From: Akkermansiaceae bacterium
GTDB taxonomy: Bacteria; Verrucomicrobiota; Verrucomicrobiia; Verrucomicrobiales; Akkermansiaceae
Length of the DNA: 64,000 nt
Direction of reading: 5' to 3'
NCBI GenBank assembly: GCA_903827375.1
Contig: CAIKHZ010000155.1
Location: 1-64,000, forward strand
A program made the translations under genes and the position numbers. Positions within the stretch are counted from its first letter, which is position 1. The number at the start of each line of letters is the position of its first letter. The notes under the pieces were generated by a model. It made no database searches and was not told where the DNA came from. It saw only the letters and a list, made by a program, of their open reading frames with translations. This document shows positions 27,711-37,147 of the stretch, piece after piece.

Positions 27711-30700
27711 TTATCGAGCGAACTTGCTCTTCAGGTCTGCTTCCAATGTTTGTCTATCGGCATCGCTCAGGGCGAGCCTATACACAAACACATCGCCGAT
27801 GTTGCCGTTGAAGGTGGACCAACCGCCGGAACCCCCGCCAAGTGTCAATTCCCTCTGGTGGCCGCCGTTGAAATTCGGATTGATCGAAGTCATGTCGCTG
27901 AGGCGTCCGGTATTGTCCATGACCTCGGTGCCGTTGGCATAGACCTTGTATTTTGCGTCGGGCTGGACCACCAGGCTCAGGATGGTGACCTGTCCGTCGG
28001 GAATGGTCTTTTCGCTGTTGTTGCGAAAGCCGTTGCAAAACACAAAAACCTGCCCGCTATCGTTCTTGAGGCCTAGCACCAGCCGGTCGCCGAAGTAATC
28101 CACTATGCATGTCCAATCCGCCCCGATCCCATTGCGCTTCGGTTTGACCGCCATCACAATGGTGGCCCCATTCGCCGGTATCGGCTCTGAAAACTTTTTA
28201 TCCAGCCGGTATCCGTCGGTGGTGGCAACGGAATTTTTCTGCCATTTCACGTCGCCGAGTTTTTCGACGGTGGGTTTGCCGATGGTGGTGAGCGATTGAC
28301 CACTTGGCAGATAGGACGTCCGGTTACCGGTCTCACCGCTGTCTGGCAAGCTGTCAGTGACCATCGAGAACAGCAGATCCGCAGTCCGCGGCACATTCCG
28401 GCCGCTGGCCGCCAGCGCAATGTGGCTATCCAATATCGGCGCATTTTTCACCGTCACGCTTTTGGCTGCCGATGGCATGTAACCCGTCGCCGAGGCACTC
28501 GTATGCCAAGTGCCGGCAATCGCGCTGATGCTATACTTGCCGGAGGCATCCGTGATCGCACTATAGAGCGGGCTACCCGTGAGGTCCGCTGCGGCGTAAA
28601 TGCCCACGGTGGCCCCGGCAATGCCCGATCCCCCACCCTGCTTGGTGACTTTTCCGGAAATCGGATAGGTTGGCAGCGCCGCGAAAGTGGCGGTAATGGT
28701 GTGGTTGGCCGTGATATTGGCCACCGTGAAGGTGCTGGCGTCGCCTTTGGAAACCTCGTCCACCTTGACCTCCTTGATGCGATAGCCAAAGGCGGGCAGC
28801 ACTCTGTATGTCTGACTGCCACCGGGATTTGCCAACACGGTTCCGGCGGGACTGAGTGATCCGTTCTCAACCGGTGCCATGCTGAGCGTGTAAACGGGCG
28901 GGCCTGTCTCATATAACTGGCTCTGCGGGACCACCTCCCACGGCTGGCTCGCACTCAACCATTCAAGATTGAAAAAACCCCCGCCATTGTTCGTGATTTC
29001 CGCGTTATAGTAATATTCGATTTTGACAGGGACTTTCTTCCCGGCGCTCAGGGCGATGCTGCCGCTGCCGGTTTCGGGGGCCTTGGTATCCCAGTTATCA
29101 ACGAGCAACTTGTCGTTGACCCACAGCCGCGCCCGATAGGTTTGCGTCATGCGGAACGTATAAGTTTCGCTAAACTGCGGTTCGATTTCTCCGGTCCACC
29201 GGACCGAGTAAGCGGCCGCCGGCACCTCGGGCGTGGGGGCGAAGATCCACCAACCGTGTGTGATCGAGGGGTCCGCGCGGCTCACTCGGAACGTGTCGAA
29301 CTTATCGCCCGCATAGTAGTCGCTGCGAAGTCCCTTGCCCGTGCCAGGCTCAGGGATGGGCGCGAACAGCGCTGAAATCGTGTGATTCGTCCTGACGTCG
29401 GTGAAGGTGAAACGATTCCGGTTACCCACCGGCGCGCCGTCCGCCGTCACCGAGAGGATGCGGTAATTGGCGTTGGGCATCACGCTGAAGGATTGCGAGG
29501 CGCCCTGGGTGACCTTGAGGGCTGCGCTGGGGACGATGGTGCCGCCAGTATTGCTGGAAACCGCAATGGTATAACTTGGGGCGCTTGAAGCAAACGTCGC
29601 CGAGATCGTGTGATTGGCGCTGAGCGGATCGAATGTATATGCCTTCACTGAGCCAACCGATACCCCGTCCACTTTGACGTCCTGAATGAAGCGGCCTTTC
29701 TCGGGCGTGATCGTATAGAGAGCGGTTCTGCGCTTCAGATAGGCCTTGGCTCCAACCGGGCCGATGCTGCCGCCAGATCCCGCTGCTGCCGTCACGGTGA
29801 ATTTCGCGCTGACATCGTCCACAAAAAACGGCGAGGCCGGCAGGCCGTCCTTGTTATATAGATTGGCGCCGGCCGGGTTCTGCCAATAGGCATAGGCGAC
29901 TTGCGTCGGCTCCGCCACGGTGGCCGAAGAAACCTCCACGGTGCTGCCTTTGATGACTGCATCCGCCACCGACCAAACACCGTCCGCCCCGGCTATCACA
30001 AACTTTTGCAGAGTGCCGCTTGCGTCCTGCTTGGCGGCCACGTAGGGCTCCTTGCTTCCCACCATGAGCCCCGCGCCGACAAAGTCAAAACCGCACACAA
30101 TCGATTTGCGGGTCGGATAGGCCGTGGTCGATTTCACCACCACCGTGTCATTGAGAATCGGGCCGCTAGTCACTAAATTCGTGCGGCCATAATCATTTTT
30201 GAGCGCCCACAACGCCAAGCGCTCGCCTACCGCCAGCTTGTCCTTGGGATGAATATCTCGGTTATCCCCTATATCGATGGCCGAGGCCATTCCTCCATGG
30301 GGCAGGTTGACAACCATTTCCTGCATCTGACGCACATCCGCCCATGAGCCGGGTTTGTCCGGGGTAGGGCCGTTAGATTGGCCATCGAGGTTGGCCAATT
30401 GAACCACGTACATGGCAAAATCATCCAACCCGAAGGCGCGCTGCCATCCCTGCTGCAGGGTCTTTTCCTTGAGGTAGTAGCCGTCGGGGACCTCGTGGCT
30501 AAGCTCACCGCTCTCGCCTTGATACCAAATCATGCCTTTCGCCCGGCACGGCACCAACGGATATAGCATGCTGTTGAACGCGGAAAATGTGAGTCCTGGG
30601 TTGAAGGGATTGGGCCGCGCCGGCATGATGTCGAGCTTGTAGATCGGCTTGAGCGCGGGAATGTCGGCGGCACCTTCCGGGGCCATCCAAATGTCAATGA

Positions 30701-31325
30701 CCGTGCCGCCGCTCGCTGCGGTGATCAAGCCAATAGGAATTTTGGCGGATTGATCCTGATAGATTTTCTTGCCGAAATAGTAGGCAACCGCCGAGAACGG
30801 GGCCACGCTGGCGGGACTGCAAACATTCCAACTGGCTTTCAGGGTTTTTTGGGGGGCGATCGTCCTGTCTCCGGGAACCGTTAGAAAACGGATCCCGGGA
30901 AAATTCGCGCTGTCAACATCGGCCTGCCGGTTGCAGCCCCAGCCACCGTCAAATCCCAGGGGAAAGGCCATGTTGGACTGGCCGCCGCAGATCCAGACAT
31001 CGCCGACCACCACGTCGCTGAACGTCAGGGTGTTGGCGCCATCTTCGGCAATCGTCAGGCTGCTGCCCGTCGTCTTGGCTGGGATGGCATCCAAATTGAG
31101 CTGCCAGTTGCCTGCGGCATCGGATGTGGCGGTCTTGGTCTGGCCGTTGAAGGCCACCGTGATGGTCTTGCTGGCCGCCGCTGTGCCCCAGATTGGGCAC
31201 GGCATGTCGCGCTGCAGCACCATGTGGTCGCTGAACAGACCGTTGACGGCCACAGTCGCGCTGGCCATCGGGGCGGCCAGGCAGCATGCGGCAATTGGCA
31301 GAACTAGGATGGAATTAATAGTCAT
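27711..31325 (-). CDS. Multidomain SASA-type acetylesterase with B-repeat, PA14 and LamG modules
   Basis: A 1,204-residue exported protein. The esterase domain (about 1-500) has VNGLFSDHMVLQRDM, nucleophile ICGGQSNMAFPLG and GDNRDIHPKDKLAVGERLA. It is followed by InlB-type B-repeats (about 505-575 and 580-650; PVGAKAYLKRRTALYTITPE is typical). Next come a PA14 module (about 655-800; GLRSDYYAGDKFDTF), a third repeat, a carboxypeptidase-regulatory-like domain (about 880-960; GKVTKQGGGSGIAGATVGIY) and a C-terminal LamG (about 970-1204). The tail modules suggest glycan or surface binding. Its esterase and repeats match 39346-42345; PA14 and LamG are extra. Confidence 0.85.
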   Translation of the reverse strand: MTINSILVLPIAACCLAAPMASATVAVNGLFSDHMVLQRDMPCPIWGTAAASKTITVAFNGQTKTATSDAAGNWQLNLDAIPAKTTGSSLTIAEDGANTLTFSDVVVGDVWICGGQSNMAFPLGFDGGWGCNRQADVDSANFPGIRFLTVPGDRTIAPQKTLKASWNVCSPASVAPFSAVAYYFGKKIYQDQSAKIPIGLITAASGGTVIDIWMAPEGAADIPALKPIYKLDIMPARPNPFNPGLTFSAFNSMLYPLVPCRAKGMIWYQGESGELSHEVPDGYYLKEKTLQQGWQRAFGLDDFAMYVVQLANLDGQSNGPTPDKPGSWADVRQMQEMVVNLPHGGMASAIDIGDNRDIHPKDKLAVGERLALWALKNDYGRTNLVTSGPILNDTVVVKSTTAYPTRKSIVCGFDFVGAGLMVGSKEPYVAAKQDASGTLQKFVIAGADGVWSVADAVIKGSTVEVSSATVAEPTQVAYAYWQNPAGANLYNKDGLPASPFFVDDVSAKFTVTAAAGSGGSIGPVGAKAYLKRRTALYTITPEKGRFIQDVKVDGVSVGSVKAYTFDPLSANHTISATFASSAPSYTIAVSSNTGGTIVPSAALKVTQGASQSFSVMPNANYRILSVTADGAPVGNRNRFTFTDVRTNHTISALFAPIPEPGTGKGLRSDYYAGDKFDTFRVSRADPSITHGWWIFAPTPEVPAAAYSVRWTGEIEPQFSETYTFRMTQTYRARLWVNDKLLVDNWDTKAPETGSGSIALSAGKKVPVKIEYYYNAEITNNGGGFFNLEWLSASQPWEVVPQSQLYETGPPVYTLSMAPVENGSLSPAGTVLANPGGSQTYRVLPAFGYRIKEVKVDEVSKGDASTFTVANITANHTITATFAALPTYPISGKVTKQGGGSGIAGATVGIYAAADLTGSPLYSAITDASGKYSISAIAGTWHTSASATGYMPSAAKSVTVKNAPILDSHIALAASGRNVPRTADLLFSMVTDSLPDSGETGNRTSYLPSGQSLTTIGKPTVEKLGDVKWQKNSVATTDGYRLDKKFSEPIPANGATIVMAVKPKRNGIGADWTCIVDYFGDRLVLGLKNDSGQVFVFCNGFRNNSEKTIPDGQVTILSLVVQPDAKYKVYANGTEVMDNTGRLSDMTSINPNFNGGHQRELTLGGGSGGWSTFNGNIGDVFVYRLALSDADRQTLEADLKSKFAR

Positions 31326-31484
31326 GGTTGATGGATGTGATTTGTGTAGGTCTGTGTCACCAAGTTTGTCAAGGGATTAGAGGGCAGGGATTAGAGTGCA
31401 GCGCAGGCACGTTTGCGAATGTGTCATTAGCCTAAAGAGGCAGTTGATTTACCTTTCGCGTTGGGTTCGGCAACATCGATCATG

Positions 31485-33437
31485 TTAGGGATTTCCGGTT
31501 GAGCGATTCCAATAAACGGAATAGCGCTGATGATGCAGGTCGTAGAGCGGACGGAAGATGATTCCATCGGCCGGGCCCACTCCGTGAGCTTTGAAAACCA
31601 ATGAAGCACCCGTCAACGGCTCCAGCCAGTCGGCGGGATTCTCGGAGGCGGATTTGATCTGCGGAACCGCCACCGGCGGCATGTTCAAATAAGCAGGCTT
31701 GTCGGCCAGGTCATTGGGCATGTTTTCGCGGCCCAGTTCCCCCGCTAACAGCACCGGTCCAAAAAACACCGACACCTTCGAGGGCGCATCTTTCGCCTGT
31801 TCCAGCCGCAACGCGGCGGGGAGTGTTAGGGTAATAACGTCACCCGCTTGCCACTTCCGTTTCAGCGAGACGTAGGTGGACGGTTTGCCTCCGCGCTCCA
31901 TCACCTTGCCGTTCAGCGTCACAACCACCGGTTTGGAAATCCAGCGGGGAATTCGGAAATTCAGGTTGCTCGGGTGTTTTCCCGCTTTAATGACTGCGAA
32001 TCGCAATGGTTCGCCGCGCATGATGTCACCTTCCTGACGAACGACCAATCCCGCCTCCCGCCAGTCGAGTTCGGACGGAATGTAGAGGTTCACCCACAGC
32101 GAATCGCCCTGCTGAAAATAAATCCCCTCGTTGTAGCGCGGCGTGTTCTCGATGCCGGAACCGACGCAACAAAACGTGCCGGTGAGGTAGGTGCGGAAAT
32201 TCCCGCTCAATGGCATAAAGTAGGTCACCGCTCCATTGTCCGGCGCGACCGTGGCCAGCAGGTGGTTGTAAAGCGCGCGTTCAAAATAGTCGACGTATGC
32301 GGCGTCCGGCTTCCGCTCGAACAGGTGCGTCGTGAGCTTGAGCATGTTGTGCGTGTTGCAGCTTTCGGCGGTTGTCGCCGGCAGTGTCTTGTTACCGTCA
32401 ATGCAGGGGCCGGTTTCCACGCCGGGCTTGTCAAACCATTCGCGGAAGCTATTGCCGCCGATGACGAACGAATGCTCCCGGGTGAGAATTTTCCAGAAAT
32501 TCTCCGACGCCTGCGTCTCGTCGGCATCTCCGGAAAGATTGGCACAATGGGCGATGCCGATCGCTTGGGCGATGTGCGTGTTGCCGTGCAATCCCGCCAG
32601 CTGATCCTCGCCTTTGGCCAGCGGGCCGACGAACCAGGAGCGGTTGAACAGCCGCGCTGCATCCAGATGCCTTCGATCTCCGGTGACCGCGTAGAGTTCG
32701 GCCAGCACATTGCTCATCGCTCCGAATTCATTCTGCGGATTCCGGCCTCCGTCGGTGCGAAAAATTCTTTCGAGCTGCTCCCCGCTGAGCGCGGCCAGAC
32801 GCTTTGCAAAATAGTCAGCCATCTTCACCGCGATCGGGAGCGCCTGCGGATTGCCGAGGTAGTGATGCGCGTCCACAAGACCCGCCATGATTTTGTGCAC
32901 CGTATAATAAGGCACCACCACGCCGCCGCCGTTGCCGGGTTTGCCTTCAAGAATGTCGAAGGCCCCGGAAGGAAACGCCGCGAGGTAGCCGCCTTGATTC
33001 AGGGCGGTTTGGCATTTCGCGAGTTCCGCGACCATGTAATCCGCCTTCTGCTTAAACGACGCGTCACCCGTCGCCGCCGCCATGCGGGACGCGGCGGATA
33101 GATAATGTCCCGCCATGTGGCCGCGAATGAATCCGCTGTCCCAACCGTTGTATCCACCGCTCACGCCTGCGGGCTGGGGCAAGCCAGCCAGAGTCCGGTA
33201 GTGGAACAGCAGCTTGTCGCAATTGAACGACGCCAAATAACCCTTACGATGCAACTCCTGTCGTTCATAGAACGCACTACCCGGCAGCAGCCGCACCCGC
33301 GTGGCATCCATTGCCTGAACGCCGTTGGGAACACCGCTGGCAACCGCTGCTAGTGGCAGCGAACCGGTTTGCGCCGGCACCGCCGCTAGGGAACCTCCGA
33401 GCGTCAACAAGATCAATTTGATTGGGTTCAATTGCAT
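31485..33437 (-). CDS. DUF1680 beta-L-arabinofuranosidase, GH146-like
   Basis: A 650-residue exported protein with a signal peptide to about residue 22. It starts with the typical block DATRVRLLPGSAFYERQELH and GGYNGWDSGFIRGHMAGHYLS. Zinc/catalytic residues are in TAESCNTHNMLKLT (Glu-x-Cys) and TGTFCCVGSGIEN (Cys-Cys), in the form seen in GH146. The C-terminal part has FRIPRWISKPVVVTLNGK. It should release beta-L-arabinofuranose. Of the three DUF1680 proteins here this is the most canonical. A 198-bp gap with a large inverted repeat separates it from the GH27 gene upstream. Confidence 0.87.
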   Translation of the reverse strand: MQLNPIKLILLTLGGSLAAVPAQTGSLPLAAVASGVPNGVQAMDATRVRLLPGSAFYERQELHRKGYLASFNCDKLLFHYRTLAGLPQPAGVSGGYNGWDSGFIRGHMAGHYLSAASRMAAATGDASFKQKADYMVAELAKCQTALNQGGYLAAFPSGAFDILEGKPGNGGGVVVPYYTVHKIMAGLVDAHHYLGNPQALPIAVKMADYFAKRLAALSGEQLERIFRTDGGRNPQNEFGAMSNVLAELYAVTGDRRHLDAARLFNRSWFVGPLAKGEDQLAGLHGNTHIAQAIGIAHCANLSGDADETQASENFWKILTREHSFVIGGNSFREWFDKPGVETGPCIDGNKTLPATTAESCNTHNMLKLTTHLFERKPDAAYVDYFERALYNHLLATVAPDNGAVTYFMPLSGNFRTYLTGTFCCVGSGIENTPRYNEGIYFQQGDSLWVNLYIPSELDWREAGLVVRQEGDIMRGEPLRFAVIKAGKHPSNLNFRIPRWISKPVVVTLNGKVMERGGKPSTYVSLKRKWQAGDVITLTLPAALRLEQAKDAPSKVSVFFGPVLLAGELGRENMPNDLADKPAYLNMPPVAVPQIKSASENPADWLEPLTGASLVFKAHGVGPADGIIFRPLYDLHHQRYSVYWNRSTGNP

Positions 33438-33635
33438 GGATTCTCAGGGAGAGATGAGTGAAGCCTTGATTGATGATTGATGAGTGACGATTGTTGATTT
33501 TTGAAGTGACCGAAGGGCGGACGCAGAGGGAACCATAGAAAACCCAGGCAGGTAGATTGAAGGCAGGGAAATTAAAACGGAAAATACCTCTGCAAAAATT
33601 TTCCTGCCCTGAATTTTCCTACCTTAATCCAAGGC
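33438..33635. other. 198-bp intergenic region with a long imperfect inverted repeat
   Basis: No gene is seen here. Near 33460-33500 the sequence is a run of ttgat/gatga-type near-repeats. From about 33550 to 33624 two arms, one starting aggtagattgaaggcagg and the other the reverse complement of cctgccctgaattttcctacct, can pair over about 24 bases with a few mismatches around a loop of about 25 bases. It resembles a REP-like or transcription-attenuating hairpin lying after the GH27 gene and before the GH146 gene. Confidence 0.55.
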
Positions 33636-35660
33636 TCACCGGTCAGGACGGATGCGGATGAGCATGCAACCGTGGCGCGGGATGACCGCCTCAAACTTGT
33701 CTTTGGAAATCCCCAGATCTTTTTGCCGCCACAGGTCGCGGACCTTTTGCGGGCCGGTCAAGCCGAGGTCGGACCATTTGGCGCTGACCTTGGCCGGCCA
33801 GTAGGTCCGGTTGAAAAGACCGACCGCTTTTGAGCCGTCCTCCATGTCCTTGGCCCAGACTTCAAGCCCATCCTCGTGGGATATTCTGCTGGCCGCGCTG
33901 CCGAGCGGATCCTGGTCGACTTCCAGGACCTCATCATTGGTCAGCAAATTGATCGTGAATTCATCGGCCTGGCTCAGGTCGCAGCCCAGCAGCAATGGAG
34001 CCGCATGCAGGCACCACAGGCTGATGTGGGTATACTGCTCGTTAGGTGTCAGTTGGGTAGGTTTGGGGGCGTTTCCCCATCCCACGTAACCCACAACCAG
34101 CATGTCCGGATCGTTCCAATGACCCGGCCCCGCGAATTTCCTCCAAGGTTCCTGACTGAAGCCGATGCGATCCATGCACCACCAACGGTCAAAGATATCG
34201 CCAGTGGTGCGCCAGAACTGCGAAAGCTCCGCCCACTTGTCGGCCTGGTTGATATCCGCGGTGTTGGACAGAGTGAAAAGGATGTCGCGGCCGCAGTTGC
34301 GCAGGGCCTCGGACATGCGTTTGGTGTTGGGCACGTCAATCGCGTTCCAATCGTATTTCATGGAATCAATTCCCCAGGCGGCCCACTGTTTGGCATCCTG
34401 CACCTCGAAGGTGACTTTACCGACGGCGTGACCTTCCTTATCGATGGTGCCTTTGGCGTCATTGCCCGAGCCGCCGGTGTAACCGCCATAAGAAATCATC
34501 CATGGCGTTGAATAAGTGCCGATCTTGAGACCCAGGCCGTGCACGTAGTCGCAGAGGCCTTTCATGTCGGGAAACCTATCGTTAGGCTCGAGGGAGAAGT
34601 TAGGGGCTTTGCGGGCCTCGCCGGCAAGGCCCTTATCGGTGCAGGCCTGCCAGCCGTCATCGATGTTCATATAAGTCCAGCCGTGGTTGATCAGGTCGGT
34701 TTTGACAAACGCATCCGCAATCGCTCTCATCCGCGCATCTGTAATTTCACATCTCCAGCAGTTATAGCTGGCCCAGCCCATCGGCGGGGTCAACGCCAGC
34801 TTCTCGCCGACCACGATTTTCAACGGTTTGGTCGTTTTGCCTTTGGCGTTGGTGGCGGTCAACGTCACCGGATAGTCGCCGGCCTTGCGGATCGACCCGG
34901 TGATGAGGCCGGTCTTGGGATCCACCTTGAGACCGTCCGGCAGGCCTTTGGCGCCAAAGGTGAGCGGAGCGGTTCCGGTGGCGGGGATTTTGAAGAAGAA
35001 CGGGTTGCCGGGCCGCACGCCAAACACCCTGGCACCGGTGATTTTGGGGGCCGGGCCGGGCTTGGGAGTTAGAATCTCGGCCGGCTCGGGCCCTGCCACA
35101 CTGACCAGATCGCCGGATGTGTTGCTATCGAGCGAAATCCGCGCATCCGCCCAGTCGACATTGCAACCATTGTTGTCAGCGCTCTTGGCTATCAAGAGCA
35201 GACGTTTTTTTCCCGCCACGGGCACGTCAACGGGTTTGGCGGCATCCTTGTATTGCATTCTACCGCTGGACCAAAGGAGTTCTTGATCGCCATAAACCAA
35301 GACCTCAACTGCGCCTAACTGGTCGCCATTGTCATCGACGCCGACCGACGCCATGAACCTCTGCACACCGGGCTTGAGTTCAAGTTCGAACGTGCCGCTG
35401 ACATCATTGCCAAAAACAGCCTGAAAGCCTCGCTCATATATCTTGCCGGCTATCGTCAATGGCTTGCCATAGTAGCTCTTGTCTTTTTGCAAGCCAAAGC
35501 CTCCACTCTGCTCCACCTTGGTTAGATCCAAATCCGAAAGCCAGCAGACGCGGGCTTTTTCCGCGGCCCCTGCGGGCTCGGCGCCTGCGGCCAGCGCACT
35601 TTGAGGCAGCACGGATGCGCCAGCCAGTGTTATAATTGCGTTGAGTAGATGTGTTTTCAT
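33636..35660 (-). CDS. GH27 alpha-galactosidase with NPCBM and Ig-like domains
   Basis: A 674-residue exported enzyme. After a signal peptide (MKTHLLNAIITLAGASVLPQ) comes an NPCBM domain at about residues 35-185 (ARVCWLSDLDLTKV, ASVGVDDNGDQLG). A putative Ig (He_PIG) domain follows at about 200-280 (ATGTAPLTFGAKGLPDGL), then a GH27 barrel from about 288. Barrel markers are TPPMGWASYNCW, MNIDDGWQ, nucleophile block SMKYDWNA and acid/base block WRTTGDIFDRWW. The C-terminal sandwich ends RHGCMLIRIRPDR. It should release terminal alpha-galactose. It is very similar to 48146-50143 except in the signal peptide, which instead matches the GH43-like gene at 42380. Confidence 0.9.
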   Translation of the reverse strand: MKTHLLNAIITLAGASVLPQSALAAGAEPAGAAEKARVCWLSDLDLTKVEQSGGFGLQKDKSYYGKPLTIAGKIYERGFQAVFGNDVSGTFELELKPGVQRFMASVGVDDNGDQLGAVEVLVYGDQELLWSSGRMQYKDAAKPVDVPVAGKKRLLLIAKSADNNGCNVDWADARISLDSNTSGDLVSVAGPEPAEILTPKPGPAPKITGARVFGVRPGNPFFFKIPATGTAPLTFGAKGLPDGLKVDPKTGLITGSIRKAGDYPVTLTATNAKGKTTKPLKIVVGEKLALTPPMGWASYNCWRCEITDARMRAIADAFVKTDLINHGWTYMNIDDGWQACTDKGLAGEARKAPNFSLEPNDRFPDMKGLCDYVHGLGLKIGTYSTPWMISYGGYTGGSGNDAKGTIDKEGHAVGKVTFEVQDAKQWAAWGIDSMKYDWNAIDVPNTKRMSEALRNCGRDILFTLSNTADINQADKWAELSQFWRTTGDIFDRWWCMDRIGFSQEPWRKFAGPGHWNDPDMLVVGYVGWGNAPKPTQLTPNEQYTHISLWCLHAAPLLLGCDLSQADEFTINLLTNDEVLEVDQDPLGSAASRISHEDGLEVWAKDMEDGSKAVGLFNRTYWPAKVSAKWSDLGLTGPQKVRDLWRQKDLGISKDKFEAVIPRHGCMLIRIRPDR

Positions 35661-35686
35661 TGTGTGTGTGATGTAAAATATGGCGG

Positions 35687-37111
35687 TTATTTATCGGTGT
35701 AGCTGGAATGCATTTTCCAGCCTTTGACCTGCTTGACCATGACATCCGCGCCGCTGCTGAACAGGCTGATGCCGAGATTCTCCGGGACATAGCTGCGAGC
35801 GGTGACGGCGGCCTGGCGGTCGTTGGCAAAGACTTCCACGAGGTTTTTATCGATGAACACGCGCAAGGTGAGGTCTTCGCCCGGCTTGAGTTCAAACAGC
35901 GCGTCAACTTTTCCAACCATCAACGTCTTGGTTGCGGGAATATAGGCGATCCTCACGCCGTTGGCTCCATCCTTGTCGCTCAGAACATCCAGACCGCACT
36001 CCTTGGCTTTCGGGTTTTTGATAGTGACTTCCAGCTCCAGCGTGTTGCCACTGAATTCCGTGAGCTTGTATGGGGCGCTGCTTTTCACGGCGATGTTTTG
36101 TTGCTGTTTTTCATCGTAGCGCAGCGATTCGAGTTCCTTCAACGGCTTGATGCGCAACACGCCGTCTTTTGGCAGCGACAACTCACGCGGCAGCGACTGC
36201 ACACCCGACGGCTCAATGGGCATGTTCAGCAGCCACGCCCACATCACGCGGCGGCCGTCCTTGGTCAGCAGCGATTCGGGCGCAAAGAAATTCCCGCCAT
36301 GCCACGTCATGCGGGCATGGAAGTCGGGCGAAAACTTCTCGTTTTTCCATTCGCCGAGGTAGTAGCGGCAGCCTAACTTATGGCTGATGCACAGGAGCAT
36401 CCACTTGTTGCCGATTTTGAAGAAGTTTGGACACGAGACGTCTTCGCATTGCATCACGTCGGGCATTTCGTGGTCGAGAAACAAGCCGAGATAATCCCAG
36501 TTTTTGAGGTCCTTCGACTTGAACAGTGTTGGCGGCTTGCCATTCCACGGATTGCCACCGGACACCGCGTAGTAAGAGTCCCCATCGAGCCAGGCGTCCG
36601 GGTCCCAGTTGGCGATCTTGTCGCCATCCTGGCCCGGCTTGATCTTCGGCTCGAGCGGATAGGACTTGCTCCACGTCTCCAGATTATCGTCCAGCGCGAC
36701 GGCCAGTTGATTGCGGCCAGTACCGTTCCCGTGATAGATGATGGCCGGTTGGCCTTCCTTGGTGAAAAATCCCGTGCCGCTGTACATGCCGTGGCCGATG
36801 GCTTTCTCGGTGAGCGTCGTCGGCTGCCACTTCCAGTGCACCATGTCGTCGCTGGACACATGGGCGAAATTGACGCCGTCGCATTTGTAAATATAGTGCA
36901 AGTGATACTTGCCCTTCCAGTAGAAGGCGCAATTCGGATCGCCCGGGTTGGCGTATTCCGGGCCGGGATGGACCAGGTGATAGGTCATCCAGTTGGGTGG
37001 CGGATTGGCCGGCATGGCCGGAATCACCTGGGTAGGCACCCCTTGTGCGCAGGGCATCATGGCGCTTGCCAGCAACCAGGCCGCCCTCATCACTTTTGTA
37101 ATGGGTTTCAT
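35687..37111 (-). CDS. GH32 exported enzyme, short form with shifted acid/base motif
   Basis: The protein is 474 residues from ATG 37111; a TTG at 37126 would add five residues. The signal peptide is followed by the linker VIPAMPANPPPNW shared with 47156 and 55130. The nucleophile block is GDPNCAFYWKGKYHLHY. The RDP-equivalent reads NWDPDAWLDGD, so Arg is replaced by Trp. The acid/base region reads CEDVSCPNFFKIG, with Glu four residues before Cys. The C-terminal sandwich has RVFIDKNLVEVFANDRQAAV. All parts of this subfamily are present, so it is the intact counterpart of the deleted gene at 47156. It likely hydrolyses fructosyl bonds. Confidence 0.86.
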   Translation of the reverse strand: MKPITKVMRAAWLLASAMMPCAQGVPTQVIPAMPANPPPNWMTYHLVHPGPEYANPGDPNCAFYWKGKYHLHYIYKCDGVNFAHVSSDDMVHWKWQPTTLTEKAIGHGMYSGTGFFTKEGQPAIIYHGNGTGRNQLAVALDDNLETWSKSYPLEPKIKPGQDGDKIANWDPDAWLDGDSYYAVSGGNPWNGKPPTLFKSKDLKNWDYLGLFLDHEMPDVMQCEDVSCPNFFKIGNKWMLLCISHKLGCRYYLGEWKNEKFSPDFHARMTWHGGNFFAPESLLTKDGRRVMWAWLLNMPIEPSGVQSLPRELSLPKDGVLRIKPLKELESLRYDEKQQQNIAVKSSAPYKLTEFSGNTLELEVTIKNPKAKECGLDVLSDKDGANGVRIAYIPATKTLMVGKVDALFELKPGEDLTLRVFIDKNLVEVFANDRQAAVTARSYVPENLGISLFSSGADVMVKQVKGWKMHSSYTDK

Positions 37112-37147
37112 ATCAATGGTTGTCAAGTTATGAACGGGATTGGGTGG

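Noticed and set aside
31326-31484. Short direct repeat gggattagag in the gap before the multidomain esterase
   Set aside because: Only two copies of ten bases close together with no matching site elsewhere; nothing else is seen in this 159-bp gap.
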